NCBI RefSeq assembly: GCF_947494025.1
Contig: NZ_CANLTQ010000001.1
Span: 434,001-498,000 of the forward strand
Source of the DNA: an uncultured Jannaschia sp.
Lineage (GTDB): Bacteria > Pseudomonadota > Alphaproteobacteria > Rhodobacterales > Rhodobacteraceae
Length of the DNA: 64,000 nt
Reading direction: 5' to 3'
Shown piece after piece: positions 16,783 to 25,019 of this stretch (positions are counted from its first letter, which is position 1; each line of letters begins with the position of its first letter). The notes under the pieces were generated by a model. That model did not search any database. It was not told the DNA's origin and worked only from the letters and a program-made list of their open reading frames with translations. The position numbers were made by a program, and so were the translations under genes.

Positions 16783-17562
16783 TCAGATCGTTGCGTTGGT
16801 CCCGCCGCCGTCGAGCAGGATGTTCTGCCCCACGATGAAGCCCGCATGCTCCGAGCAGAGGAACGCGCAGGCAGCGCCGAACTCGGCGGGCGTGCCGTAG
16901 CGGCGGGCGGGGATCGTCGCCTCGCGCCGCGCGCGCGCCTCGTCGACGGAGATGTCCTGCTGCCGGCTCACCCCCGTGTCGAGACTGACCGCGCGGTCCG
17001 TCGCATGGATACCGGGCAGCAGGTTGTTGATCGTCACCCCCGAGGACGCGACCTGTCGCGACGTGCCCGCGACATAGCCCGTCAGTCCTGTCCGGGCCGC
17101 GTTGGAAAGCCCGAGCGCGGGAATCGGCGCCTTCACCGATTGCGAGGTGATGTTGACCACCCGGCCCCAGCCCCGTTCCATCATCGACGGCAGCAGCGCC
17201 GTCATCAGCGCGATCGGGGTCAGCATGTTGGCGTCGAGCGCGCGGATGAAGTCCTCGCGGCCCCAGTCCGACCAGACGCCCGGCGGCGGGCCGCCGGCAT
17301 TGGTCACGAGGATGTCGGGCGATCCCGCGACCTCCAGCAGCGCCGCCCGGCCATCTTCGGTTGTCACGTCACCCGCGACCGTCTCGACCGCCACGCCGAA
17401 CCGCTCACGCAGATCCGACGCCGCGGTCTCCAGCGCTTCGGCGCCGCGTGCATTCATCACAAGGTCGACCCCCGCTTCCGCCAGCGCCGTGGCGCAACCG
17501 AGGCCGAGCCCCTTCGACGAGGCGCAGACCAGCGCCCTCTTTCCCTTGATCCCGAGATCCAT
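16783..17562 (-). CDS. short-chain dehydrogenase/reductase with altered active site
   Basis: A 259-residue Rossmann-fold SDR. The cofactor loop reads ASSKGLGLG (residues 14–22), NNAG is represented by VTNAGGPPPG, and the C-terminus has the usual GQNILLDGGGTNA. However, the classical Ser-x12-Tyr-x3-Lys is changed. Ser140 is present in NITS, but the Tyr position is Ser153 and the Lys position is Arg157 (LGLSNAARTG). Ordinary SDR proton-relay chemistry may therefore be lost or different. It lies 12 bp downstream of moaE on the same strand and could be co-transcribed with it. Confidence 0.85.
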   Translation of the reverse strand: MDLGIKGKRALVCASSKGLGLGCATALAEAGVDLVMNARGAEALETAASDLRERFGVAVETVAGDVTTEDGRAALLEVAGSPDILVTNAGGPPPGVWSDWGREDFIRALDANMLTPIALMTALLPSMMERGWGRVVNITSQSVKAPIPALGLSNAARTGLTGYVAGTSRQVASSGVTINNLLPGIHATDRAVSLDTGVSRQQDISVDEARARREATIPARRYGTPAEFGAACAFLCSEHAGFIVGQNILLDGGGTNATI

Positions 17563-17574
17563 GTCGTTCCCCTT

Positions 17575-18033
17575 TTATTCGTTCCAGCGTTCGAGCGCGG
17601 CCTCGTCGGCGTCCCGCGCGGCAACCCAATCGGCGCCGTCGTCGGTCTCCTCCTTCTTCCAGAAGGGGGCGCGCGATTTCAGGTAATCCATCAGGAACGA
17701 AGCCGCCGCGAAGGCCGCCTCCCTGTGTCGCGAGGCGGTGGCGACCATCATGATGCGGTCGCCCGGCGCAAGGGAACCGTGGCGGTGGTAGATCATCGTG
17801 CCGGAGAGCGGCCAGCGGCGAGCGGCCTCCCCGGCGATCTCGGTCAGCGCCCGTTCGGTCATGCCCGGGTAATGCTCGATCACCATTCGCCGCAGGCCGC
17901 CGCCGCCGCGGACCCGTCCGGTGAAGGTGACGACCGCGCCGGTCTCCTCGCCCGCTTCCAGACGCGCCGCTTCCGCGCCGAGGTCGAAATCGGCCTCGCT
18001 CACGACGACGCGGATCGACGAGGATTCAGCCAC
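17575..18033 (-). CDS. moaE: molybdopterin synthase catalytic subunit
   Basis: Large subunit of molybdopterin synthase, which inserts two sulfurs from MoaD thiocarboxylate into precursor Z. The 152-residue protein has GAVVTFTGRVRG, the EHYPGMTE motif, HRHGSLAPGD, and FLMDYLKSRAPFWKKE containing the conserved catalytic lysines. The GTG start (18031–18033) lies inside the last two glycine codons of moaD, an 8-bp overlap that implies translational coupling and near-equal production of the two subunits. Confidence 0.96.
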   Translation of the reverse strand: MAESSSIRVVVSEADFDLGAEAARLEAGEETGAVVTFTGRVRGGGGLRRMVIEHYPGMTERALTEIAGEAARRWPLSGTMIYHRHGSLAPGDRIMMVATASRHREAAFAAASFLMDYLKSRAPFWKKEETDDGADWVAARDADEAALERWNE

Positions 18034-18277
18034 CGGTCATCGGCGGAAAGAAGGCCACCTCACGCACACCGTCGAGCGGCGTCTCGACGGGCGCCAGCGC
18101 CTGATCCACGGCGCAGCGGATCGCGCCCATGTCGGAGAAGGCCAGATCGTAGCGCTCCTCCCGCGCGCGCAGCTCCGCGACGAGGTCGGCCACGGTGGCG
18201 GCCTCGGTCTCCACGACCTCCCGTCCCTGTCCGATCCGCTCGCGGAGCCACGCGAAGTAGAGAACCTGTACCTTCAT
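18026..18277 (-). CDS. moaD: molybdopterin synthase sulfur carrier subunit
   Basis: An 83-residue ubiquitin-fold sulfur carrier. It starts MKVQVLYFAWLRERIG and ends in the essential FFPPMTGG, whose terminal Gly-Gly is adenylated and thiocarboxylated. The ATG at 18275–18277 overlaps the pgsA stop (ATGA), and its 3' end overlaps moaE. The gene is therefore the middle of a coupled pgsA–moaD–moaE chain. Length and C-terminus are as expected for MoaD. Confidence 0.95.
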   Translation of the reverse strand: MKVQVLYFAWLRERIGQGREVVETEAATVADLVAELRAREERYDLAFSDMGAIRCAVDQALAPVETPLDGVREVAFFPPMTGG

Positions 18278-18942
18278 GCCGTCTTGTCTCGCAGAAAGGG
18301 GAGCGCCTTGGCGAAGTAGTCCCAGCCCGTCAGCGCGGTCAGCGCCGCCGCCACCCAGAGCAGCAGGACGCCCGCATAGAATGTCACGTCCTGCATCCAC
18401 AGCAGCAGGTTGAGGTTCAGCTCGTCCGGCAGCTCGCCCGACAGGATGGCGCCCAGCGTCCCCGGATCCATGCCGAAGATGCGTTCGGCGAAATGATGCT
18501 CGAAGATACCGGTGGAAAACAGGACGGCCAGCGAAACCATTTGCGCCGTCGTCTTCCACTTCGCGAGCGGCGTGACCTTCAGCAGCCCCGCCGTGTTCCC
18601 GAGAAACTCGCGCAGGCCGCTGACGAAGACTTCCCGGAACAGGATGATCGTCGCCGGCAGCAGGATCCACGGGTTCATGCCCGAGAAGCCGGTGATGACC
18701 AGAAGCGCGATCACCACCATCGCCTTGTCCGCGATCGGGTCGAGCATCGCGCCGAACTTGCTTTCCTGATCCCATTCGCGCGCGAGATATCCGTCGAACC
18801 AGTCCGTCACCGCCGCCGTCACGAACAGGACGAGCGCGAACCAGTCGGCCCAGGGACGCGCGAAGAACAGGAACATGACGGCCACGCCGGGGGCCGCGAA
18901 AAGCCGCAGCACGGTCAGGATATTCGGCACGGTCCAAGTCAT
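18274..18942 (-). CDS. pgsA: CDP-diacylglycerol–glycerol-3-phosphate 3-phosphatidyltransferase
   Basis: Inner-membrane enzyme that makes phosphatidylglycerol phosphate, the committed step to phosphatidylglycerol and cardiolipin. The 222-residue protein opens TVPNILTVLRLFAAP. It has the CDP-alcohol phosphotransferase signature DWFDGYLAREWDQESKFG, continuing to AMLDPIADK, with the D-G-x2-A-R-x8-G-x3-D-x3-D spacing intact. Several hydrophobic helices follow. It lies 34 bp downstream of uvrC and overlaps moaD by 4 bp. The uvrC–pgsA adjacency is common in bacteria. Confidence 0.95.
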   Translation of the reverse strand: MTWTVPNILTVLRLFAAPGVAVMFLFFARPWADWFALVLFVTAAVTDWFDGYLAREWDQESKFGAMLDPIADKAMVVIALLVITGFSGMNPWILLPATIILFREVFVSGLREFLGNTAGLLKVTPLAKWKTTAQMVSLAVLFSTGIFEHHFAERIFGMDPGTLGAILSGELPDELNLNLLLWMQDVTFYAGVLLLWVAAALTALTGWDYFAKALPFLRDKTA

Positions 18943-18976
18943 TGCACCGCGTTCTAGCGCGGCTGCGCGGGGGCCG

Positions 18977-20836
18977 CTAGCCGCGTTCGTGGAAGTGATG
19001 GTGAATGGCCTCCGCCAGCGCGTCGGAGATACCGTCCACCGCCTTCAGATCGGCGAGCGCGGCGCGGGATACGGCCTTGGCCGAGCCGAAATGCGCGAGC
19101 AGCGCGCGCTTGCGGCCCGGACCCACGCCCGTCACCTCGTCGAGCGGATTGGCGGTGAACGCCTTGGCCCGCTTGGCGCGGTGCGTGCCGATGGCGAAGC
19201 GGTGCGCCTCGTCGCGCAGGCGCTGGACGAAATAAAGGACCGGGTCGTTCCGTTGCAGCGCGAAGGGCCGCCGTCCGGTGCGGTGGAACTCCTCCTTGCC
19301 CTGGTCGCGGTCGATGCCCTTGGCCACGCCCACCATCGGCACGTCCTCCACGCCGAGGTCGCGCATGATCTCGCGTACGGCGGAGACCTGCCCCGCCCCG
19401 CCGTCGATCAACAGGAGATCGGGCCACATCCCGCTCCGGCGCTCCGGGTCCTCCTTCAGGAGCCGTTTGAACCGGCGCGACAGCACTTCCTTCATCATCG
19501 CGAAGTCGTCGCCGGGGGTCAGCTCCGCATCCTTGATGTTGAACTTGCGGTACTGCGACTTCTCCAGCCCGTCCGGCCCGCTGACGATCATGGCGCCGAC
19601 CGCGTAGGCGCCCTGGATGTGGCTGTTGTCGTAGACCTCGATCCGCCGGGGGGGCGCGGCGAGGTCGAAGGCGGCGGCCATGCCTTCGAGCAGGCGGGCC
19701 TGCGTCGCGCTTTCCGACATCTTCCGGCCGAGGCTTTCGCGCGCGTTGCGGATCGCGCCCTGCACCAGCTCGTGCTTCTCGCCCCGCTGCGGCACGAGGA
19801 GCTGCACCTTGCGACCGGCGCGATCCGACAGCGCCTCGGCCATCAGGTCCCCCTCCTCGATCCCGTCGGAGAGAAGGATGAGCCGCGGCGGCTCCTTGCC
19901 CTCGTAGAACTGGCCCAGGAAGGCGGCCACCACCTCCGACGGCGTGTTGTCCTCGGAGATGCGGGGGTAGAAGTCGCTGTTGCCCCAATTCTGGTTGGCG
20001 CGGATGAAGAAGACCTGGATGCAGGCCTGCCCGCCCTCCATGTGCAGGCCGATCACGTCGGCCTCCGGCACGCCCTGCGGATTGACGCCCTGCACCGACT
20101 GCACGTTGGTCAGCGCCTTGATCCGGTCGCGCAACGCGGCCGCGCGCTCGAACTCCATCTCGGCGGAGGCCGCGTTCATCTCGGCGGCGAGCTTTTCCTG
20201 GATCGAGGTCGTCTCGCCACGCAGGAACCGCTCCGCATCCCGGACGGAGGACGCGTAGTCGTCCGCGCCGATCAGGCCGACACAGGGCGCGCTGCAGCGC
20301 TTGATCTGGTAGTTCAGGCAGGGCCGCGTCCGTGTCTCGAAATCGCTGTCCGAGCAGTTCCGGAGCAGAAACACGCGCTGCAGCTGGTTGAGCACGCGGT
20401 TCACCGCGCCAGCGCTCGCGAAGGGGCCGAAGAACTGGCTTTCCTTCGTGCGCCGCCCGCGATGCTTGCGGATCATCGGAAATTCGTGCGCCGTCGTCAC
20501 CTCGATATTGGGGAACGACTTGTCGTCGCGCAGCAGCACGTTGTAGCGCGGCTTGAGCTGCTTGATGAGGTTCTGCTCCAGCAGCAGCGCCTCGAGCTCG
20601 GTATTGGTGGTCAGCACCATCATCGACGCGGTTTCGGAGATCATGCGCCGGATACGCCCCGAATGGCCCTGCAGCCGCGCATAGTTCGCCACCCGGTTCT
20701 TCAGGTTCCGTGCCTTGCCGACATAAAGGATGCGGTTCTCCGCATCGAGCATCCGGTAGACGCCGGGCGACCCGTCGAGCGTCCGGAGGAAGCGCTTGAT
20801 GACCTCGGGGCCCGTATCCTTGACCGTCTCGCTCAT
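18977..20836 (-). CDS. uvrC: excinuclease ABC subunit C
   Basis: Nucleotide excision repair nuclease that cuts both sides of a lesion in the UvrBC complex. The 619-residue product has the N-terminal GIY-YIG domain ([21 protein letters not shown]) at about residues 25–105 and a UvrB-binding UVR region with [11 protein letters not shown] near residue 205. The C-terminal RNase H-like nuclease domain has [19 protein letters not shown] and LLIDGGAGQ, and the protein ends in helix-hairpin-helix motifs ([17 protein letters not shown]). The start at 20836 was chosen over an in-frame ATG 66 nt upstream. Upstream lies an unusually AT-rich spacer likely to contain its promoter. Confidence 0.96.
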   Translation of the reverse strand: MSETVKDTGPEVIKRFLRTLDGSPGVYRMLDAENRILYVGKARNLKNRVANYARLQGHSGRIRRMISETASMMVLTTNTELEALLLEQNLIKQLKPRYNVLLRDDKSFPNIEVTTAHEFPMIRKHRGRRTKESQFFGPFASAGAVNRVLNQLQRVFLLRNCSDSDFETRTRPCLNYQIKRCSAPCVGLIGADDYASSVRDAERFLRGETTSIQEKLAAEMNAASAEMEFERAAALRDRIKALTNVQSVQGVNPQGVPEADVIGLHMEGGQACIQVFFIRANQNWGNSDFYPRISEDNTPSEVVAAFLGQFYEGKEPPRLILLSDGIEEGDLMAEALSDRAGRKVQLLVPQRGEKHELVQGAIRNARESLGRKMSESATQARLLEGMAAAFDLAAPPRRIEVYDNSHIQGAYAVGAMIVSGPDGLEKSQYRKFNIKDAELTPGDDFAMMKEVLSRRFKRLLKEDPERRSGMWPDLLLIDGGAGQVSAVREIMRDLGVEDVPMVGVAKGIDRDQGKEEFHRTGRRPFALQRNDPVLYFVQRLRDEAHRFAIGTHRAKRAKAFTANPLDEVTGVGPGRKRALLAHFGSAKAVSRAALADLKAVDGISDALAEAIHHHFHERG

Positions 20837-21137
20837 GCCGTCGTGATTCTCCGATTTCGCCCTGATGATTGCCCCGAAACGCAAGAGGCCGGGTTGTCCC
20901 AAGGGCCCCCTCTCCGCCTGTGGATAGATCTGGGAGCGATTTATATTGGGCCTTACATATCAGGGCCTTTGTCACACATGCTTTACAAACCGTTCATTTA
21001 CATTGAGACGCTATCATCCTGAATCTGCGTATGAAATTATGCGTCGGGATCCACCGCATCCCGGTTTTGCGCGAGACCGGAGCTTCTTTCGGCCCTGCCC
21101 GCGATGCGTGGAGAAATTTCCCAAGCAGGACGCGGAT
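20837..21137. other. AT-rich intergenic region upstream of uvrC with a 15-bp direct repeat
   Basis: No gene was found in these 301 bp. The part at about 20935–21045 is strikingly AT-rich for this genome. It contains two copies of GGGCCTT, at 20948–20954 and 20963–20969 (period 15 bp, separated by ACATATCA). A TATAAAT-like stretch reads toward uvrC on the minus strand. It probably holds the uvrC promoter and an operator. No canonical SOS box (GAAC-N4-GTTC or the E. coli CTG-N10-CAG form) was clear. Confidence 0.45.
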
Positions 21138-21929
21138 CTAGGCCTTGTCCGGACGCGTTTCCACCCCGATCACGTCCGGCGTCCGCCAGCCGAGATGCTG
21201 GCCTCCGTCGACGCAGATAAGCTGCCCGGTCACCGATCTCGAGGTGACGAGGTAGCGCAGCGCGTCGTTGATCTCGTCGGGGTTGGCCCCGCGCGCGAGG
21301 GGCACGCCCGCCCGCTGCGCGGCGAAATGCGCCTCGCTCTGGCGCGCGGCGCGCAAGGTCGGGCCAGGGCCGATGGCATTCACCCGGATCGCCGGGGCCA
21401 GCGCCTGCGCCGCCGTCTGCGTCAGCGTCCAGAGGCCGGCTTTCGCCAGCGTATAGGTCATGAACTCGGGCGTCAGTTTCCACACCCGCTGGTCCACGAT
21501 GTTGACGATGCAGGCCCGCGCCACCGCTTCGCCGTCCGCCTCCCCGGCGGCCGGGGCCTGCGCCGCGAAGGCCTGCGTCAGGACGAAGGGCGCGCGGAGG
21601 TTCGCGCCCAGATGCCGGTCCCACGTGTTCCGCGTGGCCGAAGCGAGCGTGTCGTGATCGAAGATCGAGGCGTTGTTCACCAGCACGTCGAGCGGCCCGC
21701 CGAGCGCTTCCGACGCGAGGCCGACCAGGCCCTCGCAGGCGTCGAGCTCCAGCAGGTCCGCCTGCAGCGCGACGCCCCGACGCCCGGCGCCCTCGACCTC
21801 GGCGACGGTCTCCGCCGCGCCGTCCGCGCTGCCCGCGTAGTGCACGGCGATGTCATGCCCCATGCGGGCGAGCTCCACCGCCATCGCGGCGCCGAGCCGC
21901 CGGCCGGCCCCCGTGACGAGCGCCCTCAC
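21138..21929 (-). CDS. pteridine-reductase/FolM-like short-chain dehydrogenase
   Basis: A 263-residue SDR with the cofactor loop TGAGRRLG, whose arginine is typical of NADPH-dependent pteridine reductases. The active site has Asp in VNIVDQRVW followed 13 residues later by YTLAK, the Asp/Tyr/Lys spacing of PTR1 and FolM rather than the classical Ser/Tyr/Lys. The C-terminus has GQLICVDGGQHL. It may reduce dihydromonapterin or dihydrofolate (inference). The GTG start overlaps the stop of the upstream antiporter (GTGA), so the pair is translationally coupled. Confidence 0.82.
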   Translation of the reverse strand: MRALVTGAGRRLGAAMAVELARMGHDIAVHYAGSADGAAETVAEVEGAGRRGVALQADLLELDACEGLVGLASEALGGPLDVLVNNASIFDHDTLASATRNTWDRHLGANLRAPFVLTQAFAAQAPAAGEADGEAVARACIVNIVDQRVWKLTPEFMTYTLAKAGLWTLTQTAAQALAPAIRVNAIGPGPTLRAARQSEAHFAAQRAGVPLARGANPDEINDALRYLVTSRSVTGQLICVDGGQHLGWRTPDVIGVETRPDKA

Positions 21930-22852
21930 GACAGGGCCACCAAGAGGTAGGCCGCGTAGAGCGTCGTGAGCGCCGCGCCCCCGATCCGCGTGATGTCGCG
22001 GCCGAAGAAGACGACCGGCACGAGGAGGAGCGAGGCGCCGAGCATCACCGGCAGGTCCACCGTCAGGAACGTGCCGTTGATCGGAACCGGGCCGAACAGC
22101 ACGGCGATCCCCATGATCGCAAGAAGGTTGAAGAGGTTCGATCCGATCACGTTGCCGAGCGCCACGTCGGCGTGTCGCCGGATCGCCGCCATCACCGTCG
22201 TGGCAAGTTCCGGCAACGACGTGCCGACGGCGACGAGCGTGAGCCCGATCACCGTCTCGCTGACGCCGAAGGTGCGCGCAATCTCCGTCGCGCCGCTGAC
22301 CAGCAGGTTCGCACCGAGCGGCAGACCGACGAGCCCGAGACCGAGATAGATCGCCAGCCGTGTGCCCGGCAGCCCCGGCTCCACCCCCTCCACCTGCACA
22401 TCCTCCCCGCGGGAGGAGCGGAACGTCACGACGAGCGTGATGGCGAGCGCGGAAAGCAGGATCACGCCGTGCCACCACCGCAGTGTCCCGGTCAGGCAGA
22501 GCGCGATGAAGAGCACGGTCGCGGCCATCATCAGAAGATAGTCCCGCCGCACGTCGCAGCCGCCGGTCCGCATGGCCGCGATCAGGGCGGGAATGCCGAG
22601 CACCAGCAGGACGTTCGCCGTGTTCGAGCCGACCACGTTGCCGAGCGCCAGTCCCGGCGCCCCGCCCAGCATGGCCTGCACGCTGACCAGCAACTCCGGC
22701 GCGGAGGTGCCGAAGGCCACCACGGTCAGGCTCACGACCAGCGCCGGAATGCCGAGCCTGAGCGCGAGGTTCACGGCGCCCTTCACCAGCGCGTCGCCAG
22801 CGAAGATCAGGATCACCAGCCCCGCGGCGACCATCAGGAACTCGAGCCACAT
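21926..22852 (-). CDS. calcium/sodium antiporter (CaCA family)
   Basis: A 308-residue ten-helix inner-membrane cation exchanger of the YrbG/CaxA type. The two inverted alpha repeats are clear: AFGTSAPELLVS with GNVVGSNTANV in the first half, and AVGTSLPELATT with GNVIGSNLFNL in the second. They supply the acidic ion-binding residues. The ATG at 22852 starts MWLEFLMVAAGL; upstream in-frame codons overlap the neighbouring small gene. It lies 5 bp downstream of a 53-residue membrane-protein gene and overlaps the following SDR by 4 bp. Confidence 0.93.
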   Translation of the reverse strand: MWLEFLMVAAGLVILIFAGDALVKGAVNLALRLGIPALVVSLTVVAFGTSAPELLVSVQAMLGGAPGLALGNVVGSNTANVLLVLGIPALIAAMRTGGCDVRRDYLLMMAATVLFIALCLTGTLRWWHGVILLSALAITLVVTFRSSRGEDVQVEGVEPGLPGTRLAIYLGLGLVGLPLGANLLVSGATEIARTFGVSETVIGLTLVAVGTSLPELATTVMAAIRRHADVALGNVIGSNLFNLLAIMGIAVLFGPVPINGTFLTVDLPVMLGASLLLVPVVFFGRDITRIGGAALTTLYAAYLLVALS

Positions 22853-22857
22853 CGGTA

Positions 22858-23019
22858 CTACCCCTTTTCGCAGGGGCACGGACCGCGCCCGACCCGCGGC
22901 GCGCCGCAGCGCGGACATTTCCCGCCGACCCGCCTGCCGGGTCGCGGAAGGCGGAGCCGGCCGAACATCGCGAGGACGGCCATGACGATGAGGAAGAGCG
23001 TGACGGCTTTCACGATCAT
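22858..23019 (-). CDS. 53-residue membrane protein with cysteine-rich tail
   Basis: A very short protein with one N-terminal hydrophobic helix (VKAVTLFLIVMAVLAMFG). A basic stretch, RLRLPRPGRRVGGK, and a C-terminal zinc-ribbon-like CPRCGAPRVGRGPCPC motif follow. Its ATG shares one base with the stop of the upstream S49 peptidase gene (TGATG), which supports real translation. The gene ends 5 bp before the antiporter start. The family and function are unknown; it may be an accessory of the peptidase. Confidence 0.65.
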   Translation of the reverse strand: MIVKAVTLFLIVMAVLAMFGRLRLPRPGRRVGGKCPRCGAPRVGRGPCPCEKG

Positions 23020-23825
23020 CAGAGGCCGAACCGGGCCCAGGCGGCCCGATCCTCGATTCCCGCCATCGTCTCGGCCGCGACCGATGGGACGAAGCGTTGC
23101 AGGAGCGGTCGCTTCACCGCAATCATGCGAAGCTGCGCGTTCTTGCCGTAAAGCTCGCGCAGCTTGGTGCGCGCATGGCCGATCCCGTCGGCGAGCCCCG
23201 CCTCGACGCCCTCCGCGCCTACGAAGATCTCGCCGGTGAAAAGGTCGCGCGTCGTGTCGAGCCGGGCGCCGCGCCGGGTGCGGACCTGCGCCTTGAATGA
23301 CTCGTGGATGCGCGCCTGGATCGCCTTCAGGCGGGCGATGTCCTCGGCCCGCTCCGGGCGGAACGGATCGAGGATCGACTTGTCCTCGCCCGCCGTATGC
23401 ACGCGCCGCTCGACCCCGGCCCGCGACAGGAGGTCCGGAAAGCCGAAGCCCGCGGAGATGACGCCGATGCTGCCGGTGATGGAGCTTTCGTCGACCCAGA
23501 TGTCGTCCGCCGCCGTGGCGAGCCAGTAGCCGCCCGAGGCCGCCACGTCCTCGACAAAGGCATGGACCGGCATCGACAGCTCGTCGCCGAGCCTGCGGAC
23601 ATGCGCGGCGATCAGCGAGGATTGCACGGGCGAGCCCCCCGGCGAATTGATGGCGAGCGCCACCGCCGTCGGCCTGCCCTTGCGGAACGCCTGCTCGACC
23701 AGCGGGGCCAGCGCCTCGTGGTTCAGGCTTCCGGGGGAGGCATTGGCCGCGATCACGCCCCGCAGGCGGAGCACGGTGACCCGAGGCGCACGGGAAACGA
23801 AGGGAAGGCGGAGAGGTCCGGGCAT
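23019..23825 (-). CDS. S49-family serine peptidase (SppA/SohB-like)
   Basis: A 268-residue member of the S49 (signal peptide peptidase A) family, which cleaves leftover signal peptides and other membrane peptides with a Ser/Lys dyad. Visible are LAINSPGGSP, the nucleophile block EDVAASGGYWLA, SITGSIGVIS, and the lysine region GEDKSILDPF. It lacks an obvious N-terminal transmembrane segment and is the single-domain short form. Overlap of its stop with the start of the 53-residue gene suggests a functional pair. It lies 70 bp downstream of flgI on the same strand. Confidence 0.9.
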   Translation of the reverse strand: MPGPLRLPFVSRAPRVTVLRLRGVIAANASPGSLNHEALAPLVEQAFRKGRPTAVALAINSPGGSPVQSSLIAAHVRRLGDELSMPVHAFVEDVAASGGYWLATAADDIWVDESSITGSIGVISAGFGFPDLLSRAGVERRVHTAGEDKSILDPFRPERAEDIARLKAIQARIHESFKAQVRTRRGARLDTTRDLFTGEIFVGAEGVEAGLADGIGHARTKLRELYGKNAQLRMIAVKRPLLQRFVPSVAAETMAGIEDRAAWARFGL

Positions 23826-23895
23826 GACGGGCGATGTATAGGCCGCCCCCTGCCGTCACAAGGCGGGGGCGGCCGATTGCGGGCGCGGGATGCCT

Positions 23896-25008
23896 CTAGC
23901 GGACGACGAATTCCGCATGAAGGGCACCCGCGGCCTTGATGCTCTTGAGGATGTCGATCATGTCCCGCGCCGACACGCCGAGCGCGTTGAGTCCCGCGAT
24001 CACGTCCGAAAGCGTCGTGCCGCCCTGCACCAGCGCAAGGCCCGGGCCCGCCTCCTCCTGCATGGCCACGCCGGTGCGCGGCACGACGACGGTCTGCCCG
24101 TCGGAGAACGGGTTCGGCTGCACCACGAGGGGCGCCTCCTCGATCCGGAGCGTCAGGTTGTTCTGCGACACCGCGACTTCCGAGATCCGAACAGTCGAGC
24201 CCATGACGATCGTGCCCGAGGCCTGGTCGACGACGACCCGGGCCTTGTGCTCCGGCGTGATCGTGACGTTCTCGATCGCCGAAAGCGCGTGGGCGGGCGA
24301 TCGCCGTCCGGTCCGCGCGATGTCGAGCAAGACGGTGCCGGCATCGAGCATCTGCGCCACGTCGCGGCCGATCTCGTCGTTCACGGCCCGCTCGATCCGC
24401 GAGGCGGTGGTGAAGTCCGGCTCGCGGAGGGCAAGGCGGATCTGGTTCATAGAGGTGAAGTCGAAATCGACCTCCCGCTCGACGCGTCCGCCCGCCGGCA
24501 CCACGCCCGCGGTCGGAACCCCCTCGGTCACGGAGGCCGCGTCACCCTTCGCGGTCACGCCGCCCGAGATGATCGTACCCTGCGCGACGGCGTAGATTTC
24601 GCCGTCCGCCGCGGTGAGCGGCGTCATCACCAGCGTGCCGCCAAGGAGGCTGTCCGCGTCGCCGATGGCCGAAACGGTGACGTCCACCCGGCTTCCGCTG
24701 CGCGCGAAGGGCGGCAACGTGGCGGTGACGATCACGGCCGCGACGTTCTTCGGGCGGAACTGCTCGCCGGTGACATTCACCCCGAGCCGCTCGAGGATGT
24801 TCGTCATGATCTCCTCGGTGAACGGCGCGTTCCTGAGGCCGTCGCCCGTCCCGTTCAGCCCGACCACGAGCCCGTAACCCACGAGGTCGTTGCCGCGCAC
24901 GCCGTCGAACTCCACGAGGTCCTTGATGCGGATCGACTGGGCGGCGACCTGCGACCCGGCAAGGAGCAGCGCTGCGAGCAGCATGGCCCCCCGGATCACG
25001 GCGATCAT
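23896..25008 (-). CDS. flgI: flagellar P-ring protein
   Basis: Forms the peptidoglycan-level bushing of the flagellar basal body. The product is about 370 residues with a signal peptide (MLLAALLLAGSQVAAQ end). The conserved opening is RIKDLVEFDGVRGNDLVGYGLVVGLNGTGD (two parts), and the family block NVAAVIVTATLPPFARSGSR follows. The C-terminal region has LVQGGTTLSDVIAGLNALGV. The ATG at 25008 is preferred; a TTG at 25023 would overlap flgL and place four extra residues before it. It is the last of five consecutive flagellar genes. Confidence 0.95.
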   Translation of the reverse strand: MIAVIRGAMLLAALLLAGSQVAAQSIRIKDLVEFDGVRGNDLVGYGLVVGLNGTGDGLRNAPFTEEIMTNILERLGVNVTGEQFRPKNVAAVIVTATLPPFARSGSRVDVTVSAIGDADSLLGGTLVMTPLTAADGEIYAVAQGTIISGGVTAKGDAASVTEGVPTAGVVPAGGRVEREVDFDFTSMNQIRLALREPDFTTASRIERAVNDEIGRDVAQMLDAGTVLLDIARTGRRSPAHALSAIENVTITPEHKARVVVDQASGTIVMGSTVRISEVAVSQNNLTLRIEEAPLVVQPNPFSDGQTVVVPRTGVAMQEEAGPGLALVQGGTTLSDVIAGLNALGVSARDMIDILKSIKAAGALHAEFVVR

Positions 25009-25019
25009 GCGGGCCACGC

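Noticed and set aside
20941-21045. AT-rich patch as an insertion sequence or prophage remnant
   Set aside because: No terminal inverted repeats, target duplications or transposase fragments were seen.
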